From Massilia sp. R2A-15 (GTDB lineage: Bacteria; Pseudomonadota; Gammaproteobacteria; Burkholderiales; Burkholderiaceae_D): a DNA stretch of 64,000 bases. The notes under the pieces are model-generated. The model did not search any database, was not told the DNA's origin, and was given only the letters and a program-made list of their open reading frames with translations. Shown in pieces: positions 33,074 through 40,576 of this stretch. Location: assembly GCF_030704305.1 (NCBI RefSeq), contig NZ_CP131935.1:1488001-1552000 (forward strand). Reading direction: 5' to 3'. Every line of letters begins with the position of its first letter. Position 1 is the stretch's first letter. The position numbers and the translations under genes were made by a program.

Positions 33074-33484
33074 ATGAAAATATTTGCTGACTTCAACGGT
33101 ACGGAGCCCTGTTCCTCAGACGATGACAAGCTTTGTTTAAATTTGACGGGTTTTGGTACGCTGGCAAGCTTGAGTCGTCACGGTGTCAAATTACGGCGAG
33201 GGATGCGGCTAACTTTCGCTGATTCTGACGGCTTAACGGTGACTGCGGCTGTGGAGTTCGACGGACGGCGAATTAGTGAACGCTCCGCAGGGTGGTATGC
33301 AATTTTTCGAAAAGGTGAACTACGCGATGAAAATCCGATAGACCACGATTTTCAAACCCACTTTTGCTTCAAATGCAGAAATGATTTTAAGCCATATTTG
33401 GCGAAATTCGGCCAGCGCTTCGATGTGCGTTGCCCGAATTGCGGGACGCCAGTGATGTATCCGCTTGGACCGCCGGACGAATGA
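33074..33484 (+). CDS. Orphan small protein with zinc-ribbon-like C-terminus
   Basis: 136 residues, not recognised. The first 90 residues look like a small beta-rich domain (LCLNLTGFGTLASLSRHGVKL, GMRLTFADSDGLTVTAAVEFDG). The C-terminal part has two C-x2-C pairs, C98/C101 in HFCFKC and C120/C123 in RCPNCG, suiting a zinc ribbon. It follows the broken immunity-like gene by 60 bases and shares its lower GC, so it probably arrived with that block. The ribosome site is weak. Confidence 0.6.
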   Translation: MKIFADFNGTEPCSSDDDKLCLNLTGFGTLASLSRHGVKLRRGMRLTFADSDGLTVTAAVEFDGRRISERSAGWYAIFRKGELRDENPIDHDFQTHFCFKCRNDFKPYLAKFGQRFDVRCPNCGTPVMYPLGPPDE

Positions 33485-33654
33485 GTGCGAGCAGCCAGGG
33501 GCACCATGGTGCCGGGCTCTACCATCTAAATTCCAACTTCACCGTGTGCTTTTCCCGTTGCCGGTGAGTGCGCGCCACCCGGGCATAGCCAGATGCTGGC
33601 CTCTGAACGGGAACCAGGGTCGCGTCCGCAGATCCAGACCCGGGATGCCACGTC

Positions 33655-34329
33655 TCAGAACAGTGCCGGCGCCGCTTCTTTTGCCTTGCCGCGCGGCGGC
33701 ATCGGATCTGCCACCGCAACCAGCTTTTCGGCGTCCCACGGCCGATAGACTTCTTCTTCATTGACCAGTGCGCCTTCGAGCCAGCCCTGGTACTGTTGCG
33801 GTTCGAGCAACACCAGCATGCGCTTTTCGTCGCCAGGCTTGTGGAAGCGGTCCATCAGCGGATGGCCGTCGGCATTGATCGTCAGCATCGAGAACGACAG
33901 CAGCGGCAGCCCGTCCGGACCGGCGGCCCGCCATTCCCAGATCCCGGCGATGCCCAGCGGCGTTCCCTCGGCCGCGGAAATGCGCCAGCGCACCGGCTTG
34001 CCGGTCTCGTAACAGGGCTCGAAGAAATTGTCGGCCGGGACGATGCAGAACTGGTTGCGCTTCCACGCGTTGCGAAACGAGGGCTTGGTCGCCACGGTTT
34101 CGGTGCGCGCATTGTAGGTCTGGCGCGCCAGCTTGGTGTCGGCCCAGTGCGGCACCATGCCGAACATCGCCGGCACGCACTCGATGGCGCCGGTCACCTC
34201 GCGCGACTCGCGGATGATCGGGGCAAGGTAGCCCGGAAAGGCTTCGGCGGGAAAATTGAACAGGGCGTGCTCGAGCCCGTGGTGCTGGCTGATCGCGTCG
34301 AGGCGGGTGGGAGTGTAGTTGGCGCACAT
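33655..34329 (-). CDS. SOS-response-associated peptidase (SRAP/YedK-HMCES family)
   Basis: 224 residues starting MCANYTP: Cys2, exposed after removal of Met1, is the residue that forms a thiazolidine cross-link to abasic sites in single-stranded DNA. Other family marks are the active-site AMFGMVPHWAD, TYNARTETVATKPSFRNAWK, PADNFFEP and the histidine in DRFHKPGDEKRM. The protein shields abasic sites at replication forks. ATG 34329 is chosen because Cys2 must follow directly; longer frames upstream destroy this. Downstream at 33.61-33.64 kb is a degenerate copy of the 27-bp palindrome. Confidence 0.94.
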   Translation of the reverse strand: MCANYTPTRLDAISQHHGLEHALFNFPAEAFPGYLAPIIRESREVTGAIECVPAMFGMVPHWADTKLARQTYNARTETVATKPSFRNAWKRNQFCIVPADNFFEPCYETGKPVRWRISAAEGTPLGIAGIWEWRAAGPDGLPLLSFSMLTINADGHPLMDRFHKPGDEKRMLVLLEPQQYQGWLEGALVNEEEVYRPWDAEKLVAVADPMPPRGKAKEAAPALF

Positions 34330-34372
34330 GGGCGTATGGTAGCGCGTTTCCGGCGCGCCAGCCGGCGCATGT

Positions 34373-34386
34373 TTGATATGCGTCAA
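34373..34386. promoter_or_regulatory. FNR/Anr box (one mismatch) upstream of DksA-like gene
   Basis: TTGATATGCGTCAA fits TTGAT-N4-ATCAA with one mismatch. It is centred 73 bases before the DksA-like ATG and 50 bases before the divergent SRAP start. Confidence 0.6.
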
Positions 34387-34452
34387 AGACCTCCGGCCGC
34401 GGGCGGCGCGACACTGGATGGTGGCGCTCGGCGCCGATTTCAAAGGACAGCC

Positions 34453-34845
34453 ATGAGACAGTTGACGCCTTCCGACGTGGAGGAACTCGAGAACGAGTTG
34501 CGGCGCGAGCGCGCCACCGTGCTCGAGGCGATCCGCGCGCACCTGGCCGGCCGCGACGAGGACCAGCAGCGCGAGCTGATCAATTATTTTGCCGACGGCG
34601 ACAGCCGCGCCGCCGCCGAACAGCTGAGCGAGACTGAGCTGGCGCTGCTGCGCCATTCGATGGACGAGCTCGAAGCGATCGACGCGGCGCTCAAGCGCAT
34701 CGACTTCGGCGTCGGCGGCCTGTGCGCGGTCTGCGGGGCGCCGATTCCCTTGCCCCGCCTGCGCGCCGCGCCGGCATCGCAGACCTGCCTGGAGTGCCAG
34801 CAGAAGATCGAGGCGGGGGATATCGCCGCGCCGCGGCCCGGTTGA
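34453..34845 (+). CDS. DksA/TraR-type C4 zinc-finger regulator
   Basis: 130 residues. A long N-terminal helical hairpin (LTPSDVEELENELRRERATV ... ELALLRHSMDELEAIDAALKRI) is followed by the zinc finger C-A-V-C ... C-L-E-C-Q in GLCAVCGAPIPLPRLRAAP and QTCLECQQK. The DksA tip motif DxxDxA is not evident, so it is a short DksA-like protein rather than DksA itself. Such proteins enter the RNA polymerase secondary channel. The FNR-type box upstream suggests induction at low oxygen. Close homologues sit in Anr regulons with Usp genes, which matches this neighbourhood. Confidence 0.85.
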   Translation: MRQLTPSDVEELENELRRERATVLEAIRAHLAGRDEDQQRELINYFADGDSRAAAEQLSETELALLRHSMDELEAIDAALKRIDFGVGGLCAVCGAPIPLPRLRAAPASQTCLECQQKIEAGDIAAPRPG

Positions 34846-34849
34846 GGGT

Positions 34850-35168
34850 CGTTCCTGCGCAGGCAGGAACCGATGCTGACTTTGAACTTGTGGTCAGCGT
34901 GGCGGGGCAAGCGAACTCGGCATGGGTTCCTGCCTGCGCAGGAACGACGGGCTGGATACGAGCGGTCAGCGTGGGGGGCCAGGCGAAGTCGGCATGGGTT
35001 CCTGCCTGCGCAGGAACGACGGGCTGGATAGGAGTGGTCGGCGTGGGGGGCCAGGCGAAGTCGGCATGGGTTCCTGCCTGCGCAGGAATGACGGGCCGGA
35101 TACGAGCGGTCAGCGTGGCGGGCCAGGCGAAGTCGGCATGGGTTCCTGCCTGCGCAGGAACGACATGC
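34850..35168. repeat. Tandem array of REP elements with 72-bp period
   Basis: A first REP copy (GGGTCGTTCCTGCGCAGGCA..., 34848-34876, inverted) is followed by four copies of ATGGGTTCCTGCCTGCGCAG starting at about 34917, 34989, 35061 and 35133, exactly 72 bases apart. The spacers (GGGCTGGATACGAGCGGTCA type, ending CCAGGCGAAG) are nearly identical to each other, so whole units were duplicated in tandem. Each unit can fold as a hairpin. The array fills the space between the DksA-like gene and ackA, which converge. Confidence 0.9.
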
Positions 35169-35222
35169 GGATGAATTTCGCCGCGCGCTACCAGGCGTGC
35201 ATCGGACGCGCCGGGCCGCCCG

Positions 35223-36425
35223 TCATGGAGCGCTGTGCTCGAGCACCCTGCGCACTTCCTGGGCGATCATGCGCTGCTCGTCGGTATGGATCACGCGCAC
35301 GCTCACGGTGCTGCCGTCGGCGGAGATGACCGGCGCGTTTTGCGCGTTGCGCGCCGGATCGAGCCGGATGCCCATGAACGCCAGGCCGTCGCAGATGCGC
35401 GCGCGCACTTCGGCCGAATGCTCGCCGGTGCCGCCGGAAAACACCAGCGTGTCCACCCCTTCCAGCGCGGCGGCCATCGCGCAGATCGTCTTGCGCGCCT
35501 GGTAGCAGAACACCGCCACCGCTTCGGCCGCGCGCTCGTCCTCTTCCTGGGCGGCGAGCAGCACGCGCATGTCGCAGCTGGTCTCCGATATGCCGAGCAG
35601 GCCGGACTCGTGGTTGGTCATGTGGTTGAACTTGGCCGGCGTCATCTGCTCGGTGCGCGACAGGTACCAGGCCAGGCCCGGATCGACGTCGCCCGAGCGG
35701 GTCGCCATCGGCAGGCCGCCGGCCGGGGTCAGGCCCATGCTGGTATCGACGCTCTTGCCGTCGCGGACAGCGGTAACGCTCGAGCCATTGCCCAGGTGGG
35801 TCAGGATCACGCGCCCCGCGGCCACGCCCGGGCCGGCCAGCCGCGCCAGTTCGTCGACCAGGTAGGCGCACGACAGGCCGTGAAAGCCGTAGCGGCGCAC
35901 GCCGTGCGCCTCGTAGCGGCGCGGGATGGGCACGATGCGCGCCACCCGCGGCATGGCGTGGTGGAAGGCGGTGTCGAAGCAGGCCACCTGCAGCACGCTG
36001 GGAAAGCGCAAGTGCAGGGTGTCGATCATCAGAAGCTCGAGCGGCAGGTGCTCGGGATCGAGCGCGCTCAGGCGGTGCAGGTCGTCGCGCATGGCCACCG
36101 TCAGCGCCTGGGTTTGCGAGTAGCCGGGACCGCCGTGCACGACGCGGTGGCCGATCGCCGCCAGCGAGGCCGGGTCGAGGCGCTCGCCCAGCCAGTCCAT
36201 CAGGACGTGGGCCGCGTTGAAGCGTTCGGGAATGGCGAAATGGCGGGCGAAGGTGTCGATCGGATTGACGCCTTGGCAGCTGAACGAGCCGCGCCCGGAG
36301 CCGATGCCGTCCACGCAGCCTTCCAGCGCGCGCTGCGGCTCGGGCGCCGCATCGAACAGCGCGAACTTGATCGTCGATGAGCCTGCGTTGACCGCCAGGA
36401 TCGTGCGGGACTGGGAAGTGGACAT
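35223..36425 (-). CDS. ackA: Acetate kinase
   Basis: 400 residues. It converts acetyl phosphate and ADP to acetate and ATP, the energy-yielding step of acetate fermentation. The ASKHA phosphotransferase signature is plain: LAVNAGSSTIKFALF, GHRVVHGGPGYS, FDTAFHHAMP, YGFHGLSCAYL, THLGNGSSVTAVRDGKSVDTSMG, and VFSGGTGEHSAEVR. The length fits the family. AGGAG lies before the ATG. A perfect FNR box is centred 58 bases upstream and shared with the divergent oxidase-like gene, indicating induction under low oxygen. No pta is adjacent. Confidence 0.96.
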   Translation of the reverse strand: MSTSQSRTILAVNAGSSTIKFALFDAAPEPQRALEGCVDGIGSGRGSFSCQGVNPIDTFARHFAIPERFNAAHVLMDWLGERLDPASLAAIGHRVVHGGPGYSQTQALTVAMRDDLHRLSALDPEHLPLELLMIDTLHLRFPSVLQVACFDTAFHHAMPRVARIVPIPRRYEAHGVRRYGFHGLSCAYLVDELARLAGPGVAAGRVILTHLGNGSSVTAVRDGKSVDTSMGLTPAGGLPMATRSGDVDPGLAWYLSRTEQMTPAKFNHMTNHESGLLGISETSCDMRVLLAAQEEDERAAEAVAVFCYQARKTICAMAAALEGVDTLVFSGGTGEHSAEVRARICDGLAFMGIRLDPARNAQNAPVISADGSTVSVRVIHTDEQRMIAQEVRRVLEHSAP

Positions 36426-36476
36426 GGCAGACTCCTGCTAGATTGACCAGTGTATTGACGGGGCCGTGAAATTACC

Positions 36477-36490
36477 TTGATATGGATCAA
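36477..36490. promoter_or_regulatory. Perfect FNR/Anr box between ackA and PNPOx-like gene
   Basis: TTGATATGGATCAA matches TTGAT-N4-ATCAA exactly. Its centre is 58 bases from the ackA start and 67 bases from the divergent gene start, a spacing that could serve class-II type activation in either direction. Confidence 0.8.
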
Positions 36491-36550
36491 AGTCGCCCGG
36501 GCTGTGCGGCTCCTATCATCGTGCTCGACTTCAACGAACCGGGAGGAAAC

Positions 36551-37000
36551 ATGGACCAGATTTTCAAGGATTTCGTGTTGCAGGTGATCGACGGCGCCAC
36601 CGACCTGACGCTGGCGACGGTGCGGCCGGACGGCTATCCGCAAGCGACCACGGTCAGCTATGCGCACGACGGGCTGAACCTGTACGTGGGCATCGGCAAG
36701 CACAGCCAGAAAGCCAGCAACGTGCGCGCCAACAACAAGGTGTCGCTGACCATCAACCTGCCGTACCAGGACTGGCGCGACATCAAGGGCTTGTCGATGA
36801 GCGCGCTGGCGCAGATCGTCGAGGACGACGCCGGCATCGCCGCCGCCAAGGCCTGCCTGCTAAAGCGCTTCCCGCAAATCGCCGAGTGGAGCGATGCGCC
36901 CATGGCCGGCGAGATGGCGTTCCTGAAAATCACGCCGCAGGTCATCTCCATGCTCGACTACTCGAAAGGCTTCGGCCACACCGAGCAGGTCGCCGCCTAG
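36551..37000 (+). CDS. Pyridoxamine 5'-phosphate oxidase-like (split-barrel flavin) stress protein
   Basis: 149 residues from ATG 36551, with GGGAGGA 4-5 bases before it. The split-barrel fold is seen in LTLATVRPDGYPQATTVSYAHDGLNLYVGIG, KASNVRANNKVSLTINLPY and LKITPQVISMLDYSKGFGH. Members bind FMN or F420 or act as general stress proteins; there is no assignable substrate. It shares a perfect FNR box with ackA and converges on a UspA gene with a 4-base overlap. It belongs to the low-oxygen stress cluster. Confidence 0.85.
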   Translation: MDQIFKDFVLQVIDGATDLTLATVRPDGYPQATTVSYAHDGLNLYVGIGKHSQKASNVRANNKVSLTINLPYQDWRDIKGLSMSALAQIVEDDAGIAAAKACLLKRFPQIAEWSDAPMAGEMAFLKITPQVISMLDYSKGFGHTEQVAA

Positions 37001-37476
37001 CTGAGGAAGGTGGCGTGGATGCCGGCCGGGCTGGCGCCGTTTCGGTACACCAACACGGGAATGGCGCTGTGGGTCAGCACGCGCTGGGTCTCGCTGCCGA
37101 TCAGCATCCCCTTGACGCCGCGCCGGCCGTGCGAGGCCATCGCGATCAGGTCGCAATGGCGCGTGCGCGCCGTGTCGATGATAGCCTCGTACGGATAATC
37201 CGACGTCACCAGCACCGTGTGGCAGGCCACGCCGGCCGCCGCGGCGCGCTGCTCTACCAGTTCGAGGTACTTCTGCGAGTGGCGCTCGCGTTCGCGCTTG
37301 ACCTGCTCGTGCACCGACTCGGTCACGCCCGGCTCGTAGGTGAAGATGTGCAGCACCGGCATCACGTGCATGGCGGTGATGCTGGCGCCCAGTTCGCGCG
37401 CCATCTGGATGCAGGCGTGCACCGCCGATTCGGACGCCGGCGAGCCGTCGGTCGGCAGCAGGATGTGGCTAAACAT
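36997..37476 (-). CDS. Universal stress protein (UspA family), copy 1
   Basis: 159 residues. The Rossmann-like Usp fold opens MFSHILLPTDGSPASESAVH and ends with the ATP-binding loop ASHGRRGVKGMLIGSETQRV followed by IPVLVYR, matching G-x2-G-x9-G-S/T. Its ATG lies inside the last codons of the upstream hemerythrin-like gene, so both are probably coupled. It closely resembles copy 3 (38513-38950) in the TYxxxxxES and HGRRGVKG parts. Anr-controlled Usps of this kind support survival without oxygen in Pseudomonas. Confidence 0.92.
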   Translation of the reverse strand: MFSHILLPTDGSPASESAVHACIQMARELGASITAMHVMPVLHIFTYEPGVTESVHEQVKRERERHSQKYLELVEQRAAAAGVACHTVLVTSDYPYEAIIDTARTRHCDLIAMASHGRRGVKGMLIGSETQRVLTHSAIPVLVYRNGASPAGIHATFLS

Positions 37477-37933
37477 GGGCGCGCCCCTTGTGGTGGCGGC
37501 CAGGGCGGGCGGCCGGCGCCAGGTAGTCGTCGTGGCGGCGCAGGCGCGCGCTGCGCTGCAGGCCCGCGCCGGCCAGCGCCAGGTCCATCGTCGAGCGGTG
37601 CAGCAGCAGCCATGCCGGCAGCAGCCCGAGCGCCTCGCGCCCGAGCCCGACGTCGCCGCCTTCGACCTGCGGCTGCGCGTGATGCAGGGCCGAGAGAGCG
37701 CGCGCGTGCTGCTCGCGGTGGCCGCGCAGCGCCGGGTAGTTGAGCGCTTCCATCGCCGCTTCCTCGTCGCGGAAGTTCGCTTCGAGCTCGGCGATCAGCT
37801 CGGTGAAGCCGTCGGCGAACCGCTCGTCCGGCGTGTGCGCGAGGCGCTCCATGCGCTCGGACAGGCAGGCCCGGGCTTCGCGCATCCTCCCGGCGACGTT
37901 GCGCGCCCGCCACGGCGTTGAACTGAAATTCAT
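37469..37933 (-). CDS. Hemerythrin-like protein with altered ligand set
   Basis: 154 residues from ATG 37933 with AAGGAAG upstream. A four-helix HHE-type bundle is suggested by FADGFTELIAELEANFRDEEAAMEALNYPALRGHREQHARALSAL and PAWLLLHRSTMDLAL. The diiron ligands E of EEAAM, the H-x3-H pair, the later H and D are in place, but the His usually found in 'H-F-x-x-E-E' is Asn (EANF) and the first helix lacks a clear His. Oxygen or NO binding may therefore be weakened or mononuclear. A perfect FNR box lies 84 bases upstream. Coupled to a UspA gene. Confidence 0.75.
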   Translation of the reverse strand: MNFSSTPWRARNVAGRMREARACLSERMERLAHTPDERFADGFTELIAELEANFRDEEAAMEALNYPALRGHREQHARALSALHHAQPQVEGGDVGLGREALGLLPAWLLLHRSTMDLALAGAGLQRSARLRRHDDYLAPAARPGRHHKGRAHV

Positions 37934-38010
37934 GATGACTTCCTTCGCAAAACGGGGGCGTGGAGCGTGGCCTCCACTCCCAGTGTGGGCGCGCGGCGGC
38001 GCCGGCATCC

Positions 38011-38024
38011 TTGATGCACATCAA
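38011..38024. promoter_or_regulatory. Perfect FNR/Anr box upstream of hemerythrin-usp operon
   Basis: TTGATGCACATCAA, exact match to the FNR consensus, centred 84 bases upstream of the hemerythrin-like start in the same direction. It follows the end of Usp copy 2. Confidence 0.8.
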
Positions 38025-38055
38025 AGATGCCGGCGCCTTCGAAGGATTTCGTACC

Positions 38056-38502
38056 TCAGCTCGCCCCGGGACGCAGCACCAGCACCGGGATGGCCGAGTC
38101 GGCCAGCACCTTTTGCGTGACGCTGCCGGCGATCAGCTTGGACAGGCCGTGGCGGCCGTGCGAGGCCATCATGATCAGGTCGCACTGCTGGTCGCGCGCG
38201 GCGTTGATGATTTCCTCGTGCGGAAAGAAAGCCAGCGAGGTCATGCCGTGGCAGGGCACGCCGGCCGCGGCCGCCAGCGCGGCCACCTTGGCGACGTTGT
38301 CGGCCGCCTGGTTCATCAGTTCCTCGGTACCCATCGCCGAGCCGGAGATCGCCACCGCTTCGGCCGCCATCATCGGAAAAGGCTGGGCGATCGACACGGC
38401 GACAAGCTCGGCGCCGACGCCGCGCGCGAACGCCACCGCGGCCTCGGCGGCCTGCAGCGACAGCGCCGAGCCGTCGGTGGGAACCAGGATGCGCTTGTAC
38501 AT
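38056..38502 (-). CDS. Universal stress protein (UspA family), copy 2
   Basis: 148 residues. MYKRILVPTDGSALSLQAAEA and MMASHGRHGLSKLIAGSVTQKV then IPVLVLR show an intact ATP-binding Usp domain. It differs from copies 1 and 3 in the middle (PMMAAEAVAISGSAMGTEEL), so it is a separate paralogue type. It follows copy 3 by 10 bases and should share its transcript and FNR box. Confidence 0.92.
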   Translation of the reverse strand: MYKRILVPTDGSALSLQAAEAAVAFARGVGAELVAVSIAQPFPMMAAEAVAISGSAMGTEELMNQAADNVAKVAALAAAAGVPCHGMTSLAFFPHEEIINAARDQQCDLIMMASHGRHGLSKLIAGSVTQKVLADSAIPVLVLRPGAS

Positions 38503-38512
38503 GGCAGTCTCC

Positions 38513-38950
38513 TCAGCGGTACACCAGCACGGGGATGCTGCCGTGCACCAGCACCTTTTGCGTTTCGCTGCCCAGCAGCACGCCCTTGACGCCGCGGCGC
38601 CCGTGCGAGCCCATGACGATCAGGTCGCAATGGCGGTCTCGCGCGGTGGACAGGATCATCGCGTACGGATCATCCGACACCACCTGCTCGGTGCTGCACG
38701 GCACCCCGGCTTCCTGCGCGGCGCCGCTGATGAACTTGAGGTATTCGTCGGCGTGCTTTCGGCTCTCGACCGCGTATTCGCTCTGAGTGTCCTCGAGCAT
38801 TTCGGTCTTGTAGGTGAAGGTATGGAACTTCGGGATGACCGTCAGGCCGACCACCTCGGCGCCAAGATCCTTGGCGAAGCGGATGCCGGCCAGGATCGCG
38901 CGCTGGGACGGCTCGGAGCCATCCGTGGGCAGGAGGATTCGTTTGAACAT
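38513..38950 (-). CDS. Universal stress protein (UspA family), copy 3
   Basis: 145 residues from ATG 38950 (GGGAG about 8 bases upstream). MFKRILLPTDGSEPSQRAIL, then HTFTYKTEML, and VMGSHGRRGVKGVLLGSETQKV with IPVLVYR. First gene of a two-Usp operon. A perfect FNR box is centred about 60 bases upstream, at a distance compatible with direct activation. It is the closest relative of copy 1 in this window, suggesting a local duplication. Confidence 0.92.
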   Translation of the reverse strand: MFKRILLPTDGSEPSQRAILAGIRFAKDLGAEVVGLTVIPKFHTFTYKTEMLEDTQSEYAVESRKHADEYLKFISGAAQEAGVPCSTEQVVSDDPYAMILSTARDRHCDLIVMGSHGRRGVKGVLLGSETQKVLVHGSIPVLVYR

Positions 38951-39002
38951 GGCGTGCTCCCAACGTGAACTGACAGTCTCACTGTCCAGCGCGGGGCCGT
39001 CC

Positions 39003-39016
39003 TTGATGCACATCAA
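39003..39016. promoter_or_regulatory. Perfect FNR/Anr box between usp operon and quinone reductase
   Basis: TTGATGCACATCAA, the same 14 bases as at 38011. It lies between divergent genes, centred 59 bases from the Usp start and 65 from the reductase start. Confidence 0.8.
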
Positions 39017-39074
39017 AGCGTCATGTGGGGGTACACTGGACATGCGGCGGCGGCGCGCCGCATGGGGATCGGCG

Positions 39075-39662
39075 ATGGGCAAACGGGTCTTGTTGATACA
39101 GGGGCACCCCGACCAGGCGCCCGGCCATCTGTGCCGGTCGCTGGAGGAAGCCTATGCGCGCGGCGTGCGCGAAGGTGGGCACGCGCTGCGCCGGATCGAC
39201 GTCGGCGCGCTCGACTTTCCGCTGCTGCGCAGCCAGCACGACTGGGAGCACGGCGCCTTGCCCGCCGGCCTGCAGCAGGCCCAGGACGACATCCTGTGGT
39301 CGCAGCACATCGTGTTCTTCTTTCCGCTGTGGCTGGGCGACATGCCGGCCATCCTGAAAGGCTTCCTCGAGCAGGTCGCCCGTCCCGGCTTCGCGTTTTC
39401 GGCCGAGGGCAAGAATCCGTTCGCCAGGAAAGGCCTGAAGGGACGGTCGGGGCGGCTGGTGGTGACGATGGGGATGCCCGCCATCGTCTACCGGGTGTAT
39501 TTTCGCGCCCACAGCGTCAAGTCCTTGCGCCGCAACGTGCTTGGGTTCGTCGGCATCGCGCCGGTCGGCGACACCCTGATCGGCATGACCGGTAACCTCA
39601 AACCGCGCGTGGCGGCGCGCTGGCTCGACCGGATGCAGGCGCTCGGGCGCGGCGCGGTGTGA
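39075..39662 (+). CDS. NAD(P)H-dependent quinone reductase (KefF/MdaB-like)
   Basis: 195 residues. Flavodoxin-like fold with MGKRVLLIQGHPDQAPGHLC, HIVFFFPLWLGDMPAILKGFLEQV and RPGFAFSAEGKN; this is the NAD(P)H:quinone oxidoreductase pattern with the flavin-binding P-L-W-L/x-x-x-P-A-x-L-K. It is not next to a kef channel, unlike the first copy at 21.6-22.2 kb. It shares a perfect FNR box with the divergent Usp operon. Likely role: two-electron reduction of quinones or detoxification in microaerobic conditions. Confidence 0.85.
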   Translation: MGKRVLLIQGHPDQAPGHLCRSLEEAYARGVREGGHALRRIDVGALDFPLLRSQHDWEHGALPAGLQQAQDDILWSQHIVFFFPLWLGDMPAILKGFLEQVARPGFAFSAEGKNPFARKGLKGRSGRLVVTMGMPAIVYRVYFRAHSVKSLRRNVLGFVGIAPVGDTLIGMTGNLKPRVAARWLDRMQALGRGAV

Positions 39663-39663
39663 G

Positions 39664-40047
39664 TCAGCCGAACGGATTGGGCTGCTTGGTCACGGCCACG
39701 GCGACGATGTAGCCGAACACGGCCAGCGCGGCGAGAAAGGCGGAAAAACGCACCATTTTGGTGCGTCCACGCTTGAGGGCGATGGTGCCCAGCACGATGT
39801 AGGCGATCAGCGCCGCGACCTTGGCGGTGAGCCAGCCCTGCGCGCCGGGATACTGGCCGCTCCACACCGCCAGCGTGATGGCGCTGGCCAGCAGCAAGGT
39901 GTCGATGATGTGCGGGGCGACGCGCACCCAGCGCGCGTGCAGGCGCGGCGATTCGCGCAGCATCCAGGCGCCGCGCACCAGGAACAGGCTGCCGCTGGCG
40001 GCGGCGCAACTCATGTGGAAATGCTTGAGGGTGAGATAATCGATCAT
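39664..40047 (-). CDS. SirB2-family membrane protein
   Basis: 127 residues with four predicted membrane helices. LKHFHMSCAAASGSLFLVRGAWML and the GWLTAKVAALIAYIVLGTIALKRGRTK block are characteristic of SirB/YcnE-type 'invasion gene expression up-regulator' proteins, whose real activity is unclear. It contains several His residues near the first helix (KHFHMS) that could bind metal or haem. It is divergent from nsrR (59 bases apart) and convergent with the quinone reductase. Confidence 0.88.
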   Translation of the reverse strand: MIDYLTLKHFHMSCAAASGSLFLVRGAWMLRESPRLHARWVRVAPHIIDTLLLASAITLAVWSGQYPGAQGWLTAKVAALIAYIVLGTIALKRGRTKMVRFSAFLAALAVFGYIVAVAVTKQPNPFG

Positions 40048-40064
40048 TGGTCGTCCATTCGCTG

Positions 40065-40074
40065 ATACATGTAT
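40065..40074. promoter_or_regulatory. ATACATGTAT dyad before nsrR (possible operator)
   Basis: A 10-base perfect palindrome inside an AT-rich patch between sirB2 and nsrR, close to both starts. It could be an NsrR or other site, but it is short and does not match the longer NsrR consensus well. Confidence 0.3.
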
Positions 40075-40105
40075 ACTGTTTGCTCTTACTAACGGCCAGC
40101 CTACG

Positions 40106-40576
40106 ATGAGACTGACTTCCTACACCGACTACGCCTTGCGCAGCCTGATCTTCCTGGGCCTGAACCGCGACCGCCTGGTCACGATCCAGGACATCGCGGA
40201 CCTGCACGGCATCTCGAAGAACCACTTGATGAAAGTGGTGCATCAGCTCGGCGTGAGCGGGATGGTCGAGACCGTTCGCGGCCGCAACGGCGGCCTGCGC
40301 CTCAAGCGCGAGCCGGCCGACATCAACATCGGCCAGGTGGTGCGCAACACCGAGACCGATTTCTACATGGCCGAGTGCTTCGATCCGAACAACGTGGGCT
40401 GCGCGTATTCCGCATCGTGCACGCTGAAGGGCGTGCTGGGCGCGGCCACCGCGGCCTACCTCAAGGTGCTCGATGGCGTCACGCTGGCCGACATGCTGGT
40501 CAACGTCAAGACCGCCGAACGGCCGGGCGCGGTCAGCCCGGTGATCTTCCATCCGCGCGAGCCGGTGACGCTCTAG
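40106..40576 (+). CDS. nsrR: Rrf2-family NO sensor repressor NsrR
   Basis: 156 residues. The winged helix starts MRLTSYTDYALRSLIFLGLN and has VTIQDIADLHGISKNHLMKVVHQLG. The Fe-S cluster cysteines are ECFDPNNVGCAYSASC, spacing C-x7-C-x5-C, as in NsrR rather than IscR. It should repress NO-detoxification genes (hmp, norB and others) until its [4Fe-4S] cluster reacts with NO. None of those targets is in the window, though the neighbouring hemerythrin-like gene and sirB2 are plausible. It overlaps the end of the converging aminotransferase by 4 bases. Confidence 0.92.
   Translation: MRLTSYTDYALRSLIFLGLNRDRLVTIQDIADLHGISKNHLMKVVHQLGVSGMVETVRGRNGGLRLKREPADINIGQVVRNTETDFYMAECFDPNNVGCAYSASCTLKGVLGAATAAYLKVLDGVTLADMLVNVKTAERPGAVSPVIFHPREPVTL

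Noticed and set aside
34850..35174. The repeat array looked at first like a small CRISPR
   Set aside because: The intervening sequences are nearly identical to each other rather than unique, the palindromic unit is a known REP type seen elsewhere, and no cas gene is present.
34722..35174. Open frame of 150 codons through the 72-bp repeats
   Set aside because: It only translates the repeat array, because 72 is divisible by 3, and overlaps the DksA-like gene in another frame.
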